Notes under the pieces: model-generated
What the model saw: the letters and a program-made list of their open reading frames with translations, nothing else
Told to the model about the DNA's origin: nothing
The model's database searches: none
Program-made: the position numbers and the translations under genes
Assembly: GCA_045544455.1 (NCBI GenBank)
Contig: JAZPYZ010000022.1
Location: forward strand, 98,460-162,459
Direction: 5' to 3'
Origin: JAZPYZ01 sp045544455
GTDB taxonomy: Bacteria; Bacillota; Clostridia; Oscillospirales; Acutalibacteraceae
DNA: 64,000 bases
Part shown: piece after piece, positions 1 through 6,690 of the stretch
Layout of the letters: each line of letters opens with the position of its first letter
Position numbering within the stretch: position 1 is the first letter of the stretch

Positions 1-331
1 GGGTGATCCCGTCGAGCGACGCGATCCGTCCGGCGTATTTGTCGTCGGCGGCATCGGTGGGGGGCAGGAAATACAACCCCTCTTGTTTACGGGACAGATC
101 CCACGCTTTACCCGAACCGATGTGGTCCATCAACGATTGATAACGGCTTTTGGTAATGATCCCGATCTTGGAAATGCCGCTACCGACCATGCTCGATAAC
201 GGGAAATCGATCAACCGATACCGGCTGCCGAACGGCACCGAACCCAGCGACCGCACACCGGTCATTTCGGGCAAGGTTTCGTCGTGCATGCCGGGGAAAA
301 TCAAACCCAATGTTTTTTGCGACGTGATCAT
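1..331 (-). CDS. glgD: GlgD-like ADP-glucose pyrophosphorylase subunit, partial
   Basis: Only the N-terminal ~110 residues are present; the frame runs off the left edge of the window. The start ATG overlaps the glgC stop as ATGA, so the two subunits are translationally coupled. The visible part has the nucleotidyl-transferase fold signature SRYRLIDFPLSSM, parallel to KYRIIDFPLSNC in GlgC. The glycine-rich GGxGxRL nucleotide loop of GlgC is absent; the corresponding stretch is PGMHDETLPEMT. In Firmicutes this is the hallmark of GlgD, the partner subunit that modulates GlgC in making ADP-glucose for glycogen. Third gene of a glgB-glgC-glgD operon. Confidence 0.9.
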   Translation of the reverse strand, partial: MITSQKTLGLIFPGMHDETLPEMTGVRSLGSVPFGSRYRLIDFPLSSMVGSGISKIGIITKSRYQSLMDHIGSGKAWDLSRKQEGLYFLPPTDAADDKYAGRIASLDGIT

Positions 332-1548
332 GACCGCACCTCCTCGACGTTTTCTTCAATCATGGCTTTCGGGGGCACCGTGGCGTTCGCGCCGACGGTC
401 AACCCTTCCGCGACTACCGCCACGCCCCAATCGGTCGCCGCATCGGCCACCGTTTCCGGCCGTGCGCCGATCACCGCGCCTTCTTCGACCGTGACGTTTT
501 CCGCCAAGATCGCATAATGTACTTGCGCGCCTTTACGCACCACACAACCCGGCATCAAGATCGAGTCGCGCACTTCGGCACCTTCTTCGACCGTGACGTC
601 CGAGAAGATAACCGAGAAATCCACCGTGCCGGCGATGTTCCCGCCTTCGGAGATCAGGCTGTTTTGCACCGAGGCTTCCGGCGCAACGTAATGCGGCGGC
701 AACGCATCGGTCCGCGAGAAGATCCGCCACTCGTTATCCGCCAGATCAAACGGCACGTTCGGATCCAGCAGATCCATGTTGGCTTCCCACAAACTGTCGA
801 TCGTACCGACGTCTTTCCAGTATCCTTCAAACCGGTACGCGTACATCTTTTCGCCGGCCGCTAACATCGCCGGCAACACGTCTTTACCGAAATCGTTGGA
901 CGAATCGGTACGTTTCTCGTCGAGTTCGAGATATTTCTTCAGCAGATGCCGGTCAAATACGTACACGCCCATCGACGCGAGATTGCTTTTCGGCACTGCC
1001 GGTTTTTCATCAAATTCGTAGATGCTGCCGTCGGGATTGGTGTTCAGGATCCCAAATCGGCTCGCTTCCGACAGTTCGACCTCCAACACCGCAATGGTGC
1101 AGGCGGCGCCCGTCTTTTTGTGTTGTTCGATCATTTGGGCATAGTCCATTTTATAGATATGGTCGCCCGACAAGACCAACACGTATTCCGGATCGTACCG
1201 TTCGATAAACGCCAGGTTTTGATAGATGGCGTTGGCGGTCCCTTTATACCAATCGGCACCGCTTTTTTGTTGATACGGCGGCAACACGTGCACACCTGCG
1301 TCGTTACGGTCCAGATCCCACGGTTGTCCCGATCCGATATAATCGCTGAGTGCCAGCGGTTGATATTGCGTCAGTACCCCCACCGTTTCGATGCCGGAGT
1401 TGATGCAGTTGGACAACGGGAAATCGATGATCCGGTACTTACCGCCGTACGGGACGGCCGGTTTGGCGATATTGCGAGTCAGTGCATACAGCCGGCTTCC
1501 CTGACCGCCTGCGAGCAACATCGCGACACATTCCTGTTTGCGAAACAT
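328..1548 (-). CDS. glgC: Glucose-1-phosphate adenylyltransferase
   Basis: Makes ADP-glucose and pyrophosphate from ATP and glucose-1-phosphate, the committed step of bacterial glycogen synthesis, in the cytoplasm. The 406 residues match the family length. The nucleotide-binding loop GGQGSRL is at residues 14-20, followed by KPAVPYGGKYRIIDFPLSNC, then WYKGTANAIYQN, the metal-site motif SGDHIYKMDY and the sugar-phosphate motif EFDEKP. The C-terminal part is a left-handed beta-helix type region rich in hexapeptide-like repeats. It lies 16 nt after glgB, with a GGGGG ribosome site in the gap, and overlaps glgD by 4 nt. The catalytic motifs are intact, so this should be the active subunit. Confidence 0.96.
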   Translation of the reverse strand: MFRKQECVAMLLAGGQGSRLYALTRNIAKPAVPYGGKYRIIDFPLSNCINSGIETVGVLTQYQPLALSDYIGSGQPWDLDRNDAGVHVLPPYQQKSGADWYKGTANAIYQNLAFIERYDPEYVLVLSGDHIYKMDYAQMIEQHKKTGAACTIAVLEVELSEASRFGILNTNPDGSIYEFDEKPAVPKSNLASMGVYVFDRHLLKKYLELDEKRTDSSNDFGKDVLPAMLAAGEKMYAYRFEGYWKDVGTIDSLWEANMDLLDPNVPFDLADNEWRIFSRTDALPPHYVAPEASVQNSLISEGGNIAGTVDFSVIFSDVTVEEGAEVRDSILMPGCVVRKGAQVHYAILAENVTVEEGAVIGARPETVADAATDWGVAVVAEGLTVGANATVPPKAMIEENVEEVRS

Positions 1549-1564
1549 TGTTACGCCCCCTGTT

Positions 1565-3427
1565 TTATTTTTTCGAACGCCGTTTTTTGGGTTCGTTTTT
1601 GTGCAGATAAATGGTGGATAACGGCGGCAACGTCAGGCGGATCGACTGATCCATCCCGTGTGCCGGGATGGGTTGCGCCGTGACCGGTTTGTTGTGTCGA
1701 CCGCCGCCACCGAACGCCGCGTCGTCGGTCGTGAAGATCTCGGTATATCGGCCGGCTTTCGGTACCCCGATGCGATAATCGGTCCGCATCACCGGCGTAA
1801 AGTTACACACCGCGATGATTTCGTCCCCGGTTTTGGGATCGATCCGCCGAAACGCGATCACGCTGGCGGCACGATCGTCGTGGGCGATCCACGAAAACCC
1901 TTCCCACGAAACGTCTTCGGCCCATAACGCCGTCGTGTCGCGGTATAGCCGGTTGATGGTTTTGAAAAAGTGTTGGGTGTTTCGGTGTGCCGGGAAATCC
2001 AACAACGACCAGTCGAGCGCGTTGGCAAAATCCCATTCTTTAAACTGCCCGAACTCACATCCCATAAACAACAACTTTTTACCCGGATGTGCCATCATAT
2101 ACCCGATAAACGCGCGCAATCCGGCAAATTTCTGGTCGTAGTCGCCGGGAAACTTATCCAAAAGCGACCGTTTCCCATGCACTACCTCGTCGTGCGAGAT
2201 CGGCAAAATAAAGTTTTCCGAAAACGCGTAGAAAAACGAGAAGGTCAGCGCATCGTGACTCCCGGCCCGAAACAACGGGTCCAGCGCGATATACCGCAGC
2301 ATATCGTTCATCCAACCCATGTTCCATTTAAAGTTAAAACCCAATCCCCCATCAAACGGCGGTTTGGTCACCATTGGCCACGCGGTCGATTCTTCCGCGA
2401 TCATCATGGTGTTCGGGTGGATGGTGAGCACCGTTTCGTTGAGTTGTTGTAAAAACGAGACCGCTTCCAGGTGTTCGTGGCCGCCGTGTCGGTTAGGCAA
2501 CCACTCGCCGTCTCGGCGGTTATAGTCTAAATACAACATCGAGGCTACCGCGTCCACGCGAATACCGTCGATGTGATACGTATCGATCCAAAACAGCACG
2601 TTCGCGATCAAGAACTGCCGCACTTCGTCCCGTCCGAAATCGAACACGCAAGTACCCCATTCGCGGTGTTCGCCGCGACGTGGATCGGCGTATTCGAAAC
2701 ACGGCGTTCCGTCAAACCGGTACAGCCCGGCTTCGTCTTTCGGGAAATGCGCCGGTACCCAGTCGATGATCACCCCGATCCCGGCTTGGTGACACCGGTC
2801 GACAAACGCCATAAAATCTTTCGGGGTTCCGTACCGCGAGGTCGGTGCGTAGTAGCCGGTCACTTGATATCCCCACGATCCGTCGTACGGGTATTCCGAT
2901 ACCGGCATCAGTTCAATATGCGTATAGCCCATTTCGGTGATATACGGGATCAGTTCATCCGCCAACTTTTGGTACGAAAACGGGTTGCCGTCGGGATACC
3001 GTTTCCAAGAGCCGGCGTGCAGTTCGTAAATATTGATCGGCCGGCGATACGGATCGGATTTGCGTTTGCTGGTCTGCCAAGCCGCGTCGTGCCAACGGTA
3101 TCCATCCAGATGATACACCTTCGAGGCGGTGCCCGGCCTGGTTTCAAAATGGAATCCAAACGGATCGGCTTTCAGCCGGGTAGTTCCGTCGGGCGCGGTG
3201 ATCGCGAATTTATAGGTATCGAATTCGTTTACCGCACGGGTGCGGCATTCCCACACGCCGTCTTCAATACGGTGTAACGGGGTAGCGCCCGGTCGCCATT
3301 CGTTAAAGTCGCCCACCACCGAAACGGCGGTCGCGTTCGGCGCCCATACTCGGAATATATGTCCACCGTCCGGATGGATATGACACCCCATTTTTGTATA
3401 CAATTTACGCAGGCCAAATAGTTTCAC
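1565..3427 (-). CDS. glgB: 1,4-alpha-glucan branching enzyme
   Basis: Introduces alpha-1,6 branches into glycogen by cutting and transferring alpha-1,4 chains. An N-terminal CBM48-like beta domain covers about residues 20-110 and a GH13 barrel about 130-520. The catalytic nucleophile lies in GIRVDAVASM (Asp292) and the general acid in MIAEESTAW (Glu345/346); ISHDEVVHGK carries the third conserved acid. At 620 residues it is a typical short bacterial GlgB without the extra N-terminal module. The start is GTG, chosen for the AGGAGGAGA ribosome site just upstream. First gene of glgB-glgC-glgD; no glycogen synthase is seen in the window and it presumably lies beyond the left edge. Confidence 0.95.
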   Translation of the reverse strand: MKLFGLRKLYTKMGCHIHPDGGHIFRVWAPNATAVSVVGDFNEWRPGATPLHRIEDGVWECRTRAVNEFDTYKFAITAPDGTTRLKADPFGFHFETRPGTASKVYHLDGYRWHDAAWQTSKRKSDPYRRPINIYELHAGSWKRYPDGNPFSYQKLADELIPYITEMGYTHIELMPVSEYPYDGSWGYQVTGYYAPTSRYGTPKDFMAFVDRCHQAGIGVIIDWVPAHFPKDEAGLYRFDGTPCFEYADPRRGEHREWGTCVFDFGRDEVRQFLIANVLFWIDTYHIDGIRVDAVASMLYLDYNRRDGEWLPNRHGGHEHLEAVSFLQQLNETVLTIHPNTMMIAEESTAWPMVTKPPFDGGLGFNFKWNMGWMNDMLRYIALDPLFRAGSHDALTFSFFYAFSENFILPISHDEVVHGKRSLLDKFPGDYDQKFAGLRAFIGYMMAHPGKKLLFMGCEFGQFKEWDFANALDWSLLDFPAHRNTQHFFKTINRLYRDTTALWAEDVSWEGFSWIAHDDRAASVIAFRRIDPKTGDEIIAVCNFTPVMRTDYRIGVPKAGRYTEIFTTDDAAFGGGGRHNKPVTAQPIPAHGMDQSIRLTLPPLSTIYLHKNEPKKRRSKK

Positions 3428-3491
3428 GTCCGTCTCCTCCTTGTTATATGTAACGGGTGTTTGGACAGTTAACTATATTGTACCATAATAT

Positions 3492-3519
3492 ATTCTACCA
3501 AATTTAGGGAAAAATGCAA
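3492..3519 (-). promoter_or_regulatory. sigmaA-type promoter of the glg operon
   Basis: Read on the minus strand: -35 TTGCAT, 16-bp spacer, -10 TAGAAT, about 65 bp upstream of the glgB GTG. No operator-like symmetry is evident nearby. Assigned by sequence only. Confidence 0.55.
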
Positions 3520-3624
3520 GTGATTTTCGGTAAAAATAGCAAATATTTTTTCGTGCAAAATGCTGTGGTTTGTAAAAATCGCACAAAATTTACCCGCTTT
3601 ATCGGTATAACTCGCCCTCTTTAC

Positions 3625-3890
3625 ACTTGATCAAGCCAATACCCACCACCTCGAATCGTAAGGTAGGTCTTGCAGACAGCACGAGTCCGCTGAAGTAAAT
3701 CGAGAGAAAGCCCAACCATCTCAGCGCACTCATATGTTGAGAGCTGCCGGCCGCATAGGTCTTGCAGTGGGCACGCTCGCACTAACTTGCTCGAATAAAC
3801 CAAACCACTTGGCCAAGCCAAATCGTCTTAGCGCACGCATGTCAAGAGAGGTCACGCCGCCAGGCGTGGATGATCACCGCTAGGTGCGCT
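3625..3890. repeat. Composite dispersed repeat, degenerate copy 1 (T and P modules)
   Basis: A T-type unit at 3669-3762 is nearly identical to the tandem units at 4226-4510 and starts with CTTGCAGAC. It is preceded by a remnant of the P/X junction (TTGATCAA ... TCGAATCGTAAGGTAGG) and followed by a diverged P module (GCACGCTCGCACTAACTTGCTCG) ending in GCTAGGTGCG. No coding capacity is credible: the overlapping frames are shadows. This is the leftmost of six repeat loci in the window and lies between the glg promoter and the dcw promoter. Confidence 0.75.
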
Positions 3891-3927
3891 TGTGGTTATT
3901 TGTCGATTGACACACTAGGTCTTGGGG

Positions 3928-3956
3928 TTGATTTTCCATCGAAATTTCGATATAAT
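3928..3956 (+). promoter_or_regulatory. Predicted dcw (mraZ) promoter
   Basis: TTGATT, 17-bp spacer, TATAAT. A perfect 14-bp palindrome (ATCGAAATTTCGAT, 3938-3951) spans the spacer and reaches the first base of the -10. A MraZ-type operator begins 10 bp after the -10. The nearest downstream gene is mraZ, about 590 nt away, and no better promoter is visible between the repeats and mraZ. Confidence 0.7.
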
Positions 3957-3965
3957 GGTGTTGCG

Positions 3966-3990
3966 TGGAGAGATGTGGTGCAAAGTGGGG
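3966..3990 (+). promoter_or_regulatory. MraZ operator (three TGGNG direct repeats)
   Basis: TGGAG, TGGTG and TGGGG start at 3966, 3976 and 3986, each separated by exactly 5 nt. This matches the known MraZ recognition pattern of TGGGN-type repeats with a 10-bp period, which places the sites on one helix face. The position just past the -10 suits autorepression of the dcw promoter by MraZ, whose gene is at 4548. Confidence 0.78.
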
Positions 3991-3991
3991 G

Positions 3992-4021
3992 TTTTCCACG
4001 TTTTCCACAAAGTTTTCCACA
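3992..4021. promoter_or_regulatory. Three TTTTCCAC motifs next to the MraZ operator
   Basis: TTTTCCACG, TTTTCCACA and TTTTCCACA start at 3992, 4001 and 4013. They resemble weak DnaA boxes (TTATNCACA). Read on the other strand they are GTGGAAAA, which contains the TGG core of MraZ sites. Which reading matters is unknown; the clustering beside the dcw promoter suggests protein binding. Confidence 0.4.
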
Positions 4022-4026
4022 CCTGC

Positions 4027-4225
4027 GGTGGTCTTGCAGACGGCACGCTCGCGCTGACGCGCTCGGATAACACCAACCCATTTGATCAAACCAACACCAT
4101 CACACCCCCAAATCGTAAGGTGGAAACCTATGACAGGGTATAGGTGATGGTAAACGGCCGTGAAACAGCGGTTGCGAGCGCAAGCAGTTTCTTTGCCTAC
4201 TTTCTTTCTGCTAAAGAAAGTAGGT
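4027..4225 (+). repeat. Composite repeat, P and X modules
   Basis: The P module starts GTCTTGCAGACGGCACGCTC, carries a GCGC-type small palindrome and ends near TTTGATCAAACC (4079-4090). The X module follows: it includes GTATAGGTGATGGTAAACGG and ends in a near-perfect inverted repeat, CCTACTTTCTTT ... AAAGAAAGTAGG (about 4195-4224), a strong hairpin in DNA or RNA. The same P-X order recurs at 8950-9140, and an inverted X-P at 46520-46680. It lies in the predicted 5' leader of the dcw transcript. Confidence 0.8.
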
Positions 4226-4510
4226 CTTGCAGACGGCACGAGTCCGCTGAAGTAAATCGAGAGAAAGCCCAACCATCTCAGCGCACTCATATGTTGAGAG
4301 CTGCCGGCCGCATAGGTCGTCTTGCAGACGGCACGAGTCCGCTGAAGTAAATCGAGAGAAAGCCCAACCATCTCAGCGCACTCATATGTTGAGAGCTGCC
4401 GGCCGCATAGGTCGTCTTGCAGACGGCACGAGTCCGTTGGGGTAAATTGAGCAAAAACCCAACCATCTCAGCACACTCATATGTTGAGCGGTGCCGGCCG
4501 CATAGGTCGT
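4226..4510 (+). repeat. Tandem array of three 95-bp T units
   Basis: Units begin at 4226, 4321 and 4416, each with CTTGCAGACGGCACGAGTCC, and end in GCATAGGTCGT. Units 1 and 2 are identical by eye; unit 3 differs at scattered positions (for example GTTGGGGTAAATTGAGC in place of the unit-1 sequence). The head CTTGCAGACGGCACG is shared with the P module, so T and P look like relatives. The array ends 37 bp before the mraZ start. Confidence 0.9.
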
Positions 4511-4547
4511 AGTTGAAATTCACATACAAAAGAAAGGGGAGAAGCGT

Positions 4548-4967
4548 ATGTTATACGGACGGTATCAGCACAATTTAGATGCCAAAGGGCGTCTGTTTGT
4601 GCCGGCGAAACTGCGCGATAAATTGGGCGAAACCTTTATCGCCGCCGCCGTGATGGACCGGTGCGTGTGTCTGTATTCGATGACCGAATGGGACAAACTC
4701 ATGGCCGGATTAAACGAAATGCCAATGACCAAATCCCGCCGTTTGCAACGGTATTTGTCGGCCAACGCGGTTGACGTTACCGTCGATGCGCAAGGCCGTA
4801 TCCTGCTCCCCAAACACCTGTTACAATATGCCGAACTGACCAAAGAAACCTTGGTGATCGGGGCGGGGAATCGGGCGGAAATCTGGAATCCGACCGCGTT
4901 TACCGCCGAAACCGATACCATGACGCCCGATGAGATCGAAGCAGAATTCACCGCGCTCGGTTTCTGA
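4548..4967 (+). CDS. mraZ: Transcriptional regulator and dcw autorepressor MraZ
   Basis: DNA-binding protein of 139 residues made of two SpoVT/AbrB-like beta modules, each with the family signature (DAKGRLFVPAKLR near residue 12, DAQGRILLPKHL near residue 86). It forms ring oligomers and represses the division and cell-wall operon by binding TGGNG repeats, which are present at 3966-3990. Ribosome site AAAGGGGAG, 6-7 nt before ATG. First gene of the dcw cluster; rsmH follows after 17 nt, the classic mraZ-rsmH pairing. Odd point: it is separated from its likely promoter by roughly 500 bp of dispersed repeats. Confidence 0.96.
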   Translation: MLYGRYQHNLDAKGRLFVPAKLRDKLGETFIAAAVMDRCVCLYSMTEWDKLMAGLNEMPMTKSRRLQRYLSANAVDVTVDAQGRILLPKHLLQYAELTKETLVIGAGNRAEIWNPTAFTAETDTMTPDEIEAEFTALGF

Positions 4968-4984
4968 GAAAGGGGAAGACGTGT

Positions 4985-5929
4985 ATGACCTACGATACGC
5001 AGTATCATCTGCCGGTTTTGCTCCGGCCGACCATCGATTCGTTGAATATTCAACCGAACGGTATCTACGTCGACGGCACCGCCGGTGGCGGCGGCCACTC
5101 GTTTGAAATCGCGTCCCGCCTGACAGACGGCGGTCGGTTGATCGCGCTCGATCAAGATCCCGATGCGATCCGTCAAGCCACCGCCAGATTGGCCGGTTTG
5201 CCGGCCACGGTGGTGCAAAGCAATTTTGCCGATATGCGCGCCGCGCTCGATTCGGTCGGTGTGGATAAAGTCGATGGCGTGTTACTCGATATCGGCGTTT
5301 CGTCTCATCAACTCGATACCGCATCACGCGGTTTTTCTTACCACGAGGACGCCCCGTTGGACATGCGGATGAGTCAGTCCGGCACCACCGCGGCCGACCT
5401 TGTCAACACCCTGTCCGAACAAGAACTTTCCACCATCTTTTTCAAGTACGGGGAAGAAAAATTTTCCCGTCGCATCGCCGCGTCGATCGTACAACAGCGT
5501 GCGACGGCTCCCGTCACCACTACCGGCCAACTGGCCGACTTGATCGCCGGTGCCTATCCGGCGGCCGCCCGTCGTGACGGCCATCCGGCGCGGCGCGTAT
5601 TTCAGGCGTTACGTATCGCCGTTAACGACGAACTCGGTTGTTTAGAGCGCGGTTTACAAGCGGCGTTTGCGAGTTTAAAAGACGGCGGTCGCCTGTCGGT
5701 CATCACCTTCCATTCCCTCGAAGATCGATTGGTTAAAGAACAGTTTCGCGAATGGATGACCGGCTGTATCTGTCCGAAAGATTTTCCAGTTTGCGTTTGC
5801 GGACGCACGCCGGCGGCGGTAGCCGTTACCCGAAAACCCATCACCGCCGACGAGACAGAACTGGCCGAAAACCATCGCAGTCGCAGCGCGAAACTTCGTT
5901 GTGTCGAAAAAAGTCACGATTGGCAATAA
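4985..5929 (+). CDS. rsmH: 16S rRNA (cytosine(1402)-N4)-methyltransferase
   Basis: Methylates N4 of C1402 in 16S rRNA using S-adenosylmethionine, fine-tuning the ribosomal P site. The SAM-binding glycine motif VDGTAGGGGHS lies at residues 29-39, followed by ALDQDPDAI and the catalytic-region motif GVLLDIGVSSHQLD. The C-terminal cysteine-rich segment (CICPKDFPVCVCG) is a common feature of the family. At 314 residues it has normal length. Ribosome site GAAAGGGGAAGA precedes the ATG, and the gene follows mraZ closely, as in almost all bacteria. Confidence 0.97.
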   Translation: MTYDTQYHLPVLLRPTIDSLNIQPNGIYVDGTAGGGGHSFEIASRLTDGGRLIALDQDPDAIRQATARLAGLPATVVQSNFADMRAALDSVGVDKVDGVLLDIGVSSHQLDTASRGFSYHEDAPLDMRMSQSGTTAADLVNTLSEQELSTIFFKYGEEKFSRRIAASIVQQRATAPVTTTGQLADLIAGAYPAAARRDGHPARRVFQALRIAVNDELGCLERGLQAAFASLKDGGRLSVITFHSLEDRLVKEQFREWMTGCICPKDFPVCVCGRTPAAVAVTRKPITADETELAENHRSRSAKLRCVEKSHDWQ

Positions 5930-5936
5930 TTCGGTG

Positions 5937-5965
5937 TTGACCTGACGGGATTAAAGGTATATAAT
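5937..5965 (+). promoter_or_regulatory. Internal dcw promoter upstream of ftsL
   Basis: TTGACC, 17-bp spacer, TATAAT, directly after the rsmH stop and ~50 bp before ftsL. It would allow the division and wall genes to be expressed independently of the MraZ-controlled promoter. Confidence 0.75.
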
Positions 5966-6016
5966 ATTAAAATAGAAAAAGTATGTGGATATATCACCCG
6001 GAAGGAGGAGTGCGGC

Positions 6017-6523
6017 GTGGCCGTAGCGCAACAACCGAAATACGACCTGTCGTTGTTCGAAGACAAAACCGAAAAATCGAATACCGCACCCCGGTCGGGT
6101 AATGAAAAAGCGACCAAAGAACAGTCTCGTCGTGCCCGGTGGCAGCGGTTTATCAACGCTTCCGCGACCGTATTCGTGACGGTGATCGTGTTATCGACCT
6201 TTGTGTTACTGCTCACCGGTCGTGCGCAGTTGACCGAACTGGAACAAGAGATCAATCAAAAACAACAACAACTGTACGAGATGCAGGAAGATTATAAGAG
6301 TCTGTCCAACGATCTGGCGTCCAAAACGTCGGCACAAAGTGTCGAACAATACGCCCAAGAACATCTCAATATGCAGGCGATCGAATCCAGTCAGGTGGAA
6401 TACGTCACGGTCGATGGTGGCGACCGCGGCGAGGTGACCGAAGATACCACCGGCAGTTGGGTACAGGACGTGGCGGCGGATATCTCGAAATTTTTCGCCC
6501 AAATAGCATACTTGTTTTCCTGA
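6017..6523 (+). CDS. ftsL: Cell division protein FtsL-like
   Basis: Small bitopic membrane protein of 168 residues: a polar cytoplasmic N-terminus of ~50 residues, one membrane segment (about residues 50-75, rich in V/L/T) and an extracytoplasmic coiled coil (LTELEQEINQKQQQLYEMQE). This is the FtsL/DivIC architecture, which bridges DivIB and the septal PBP-FtsW synthase. The sequence is poorly conserved, so the name rests on topology and on position between rsmH and a PASTA-type PBP. The GTG start is chosen for the GGAAGGAGGA ribosome site 8 nt upstream. The C-terminal ~40 residues past the coiled coil are acidic and of unknown role. Confidence 0.85.
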   Translation: MAVAQQPKYDLSLFEDKTEKSNTAPRSGNEKATKEQSRRARWQRFINASATVFVTVIVLSTFVLLLTGRAQLTELEQEINQKQQQLYEMQEDYKSLSNDLASKTSAQSVEQYAQEHLNMQAIESSQVEYVTVDGGDRGEVTEDTTGSWVQDVAADISKFFAQIAYLFS

Positions 6524-6573
6524 TCCCATACACTAATAGCATACAACATCGCAAAACAGACGATGTCGAGGAG

Positions 6574-6626
6574 GAGCGTTCAAGCGGTGGTATCACAACC
6601 CCGTACGAGCGCTCGCTTTGTTTTTG
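6574..6626 (+). terminator. Possible attenuator hairpin between ftsL and pbp
   Basis: GAGCG (6574-6578) can pair with CGCTC (6610-6614), with a weaker inner CGG/CCG pairing, followed by TTTGTTTTT. A separate small hairpin (ACATCG ... CGATGT, about 6546-6566) precedes it. The internal loops are large, so this is at best a leaky attenuator; it could be chance. Confidence 0.3.
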
Positions 6627-6690
6627 AATATCGTTACACACAAAATTAACCCCGAGATTAAACGACCGATTGGAAAGGAGAGACGTGCCG

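Noticed and set aside
3992..4021. Replication origin based on DnaA-like boxes
   Set aside because: Only three weak boxes, no dnaA/dnaN/gyrB neighbours and no AT-rich unwinding region; the context is a dcw promoter.
6574..6626. T-box-like element (GGTGG near a hairpin and T run) upstream of pbp
   Set aside because: No room for a stem I and specifier loop after ftsL, the T-box sequence is only a partial match, and pbp is not an amino-acid gene. Kept only as a weak attenuator.
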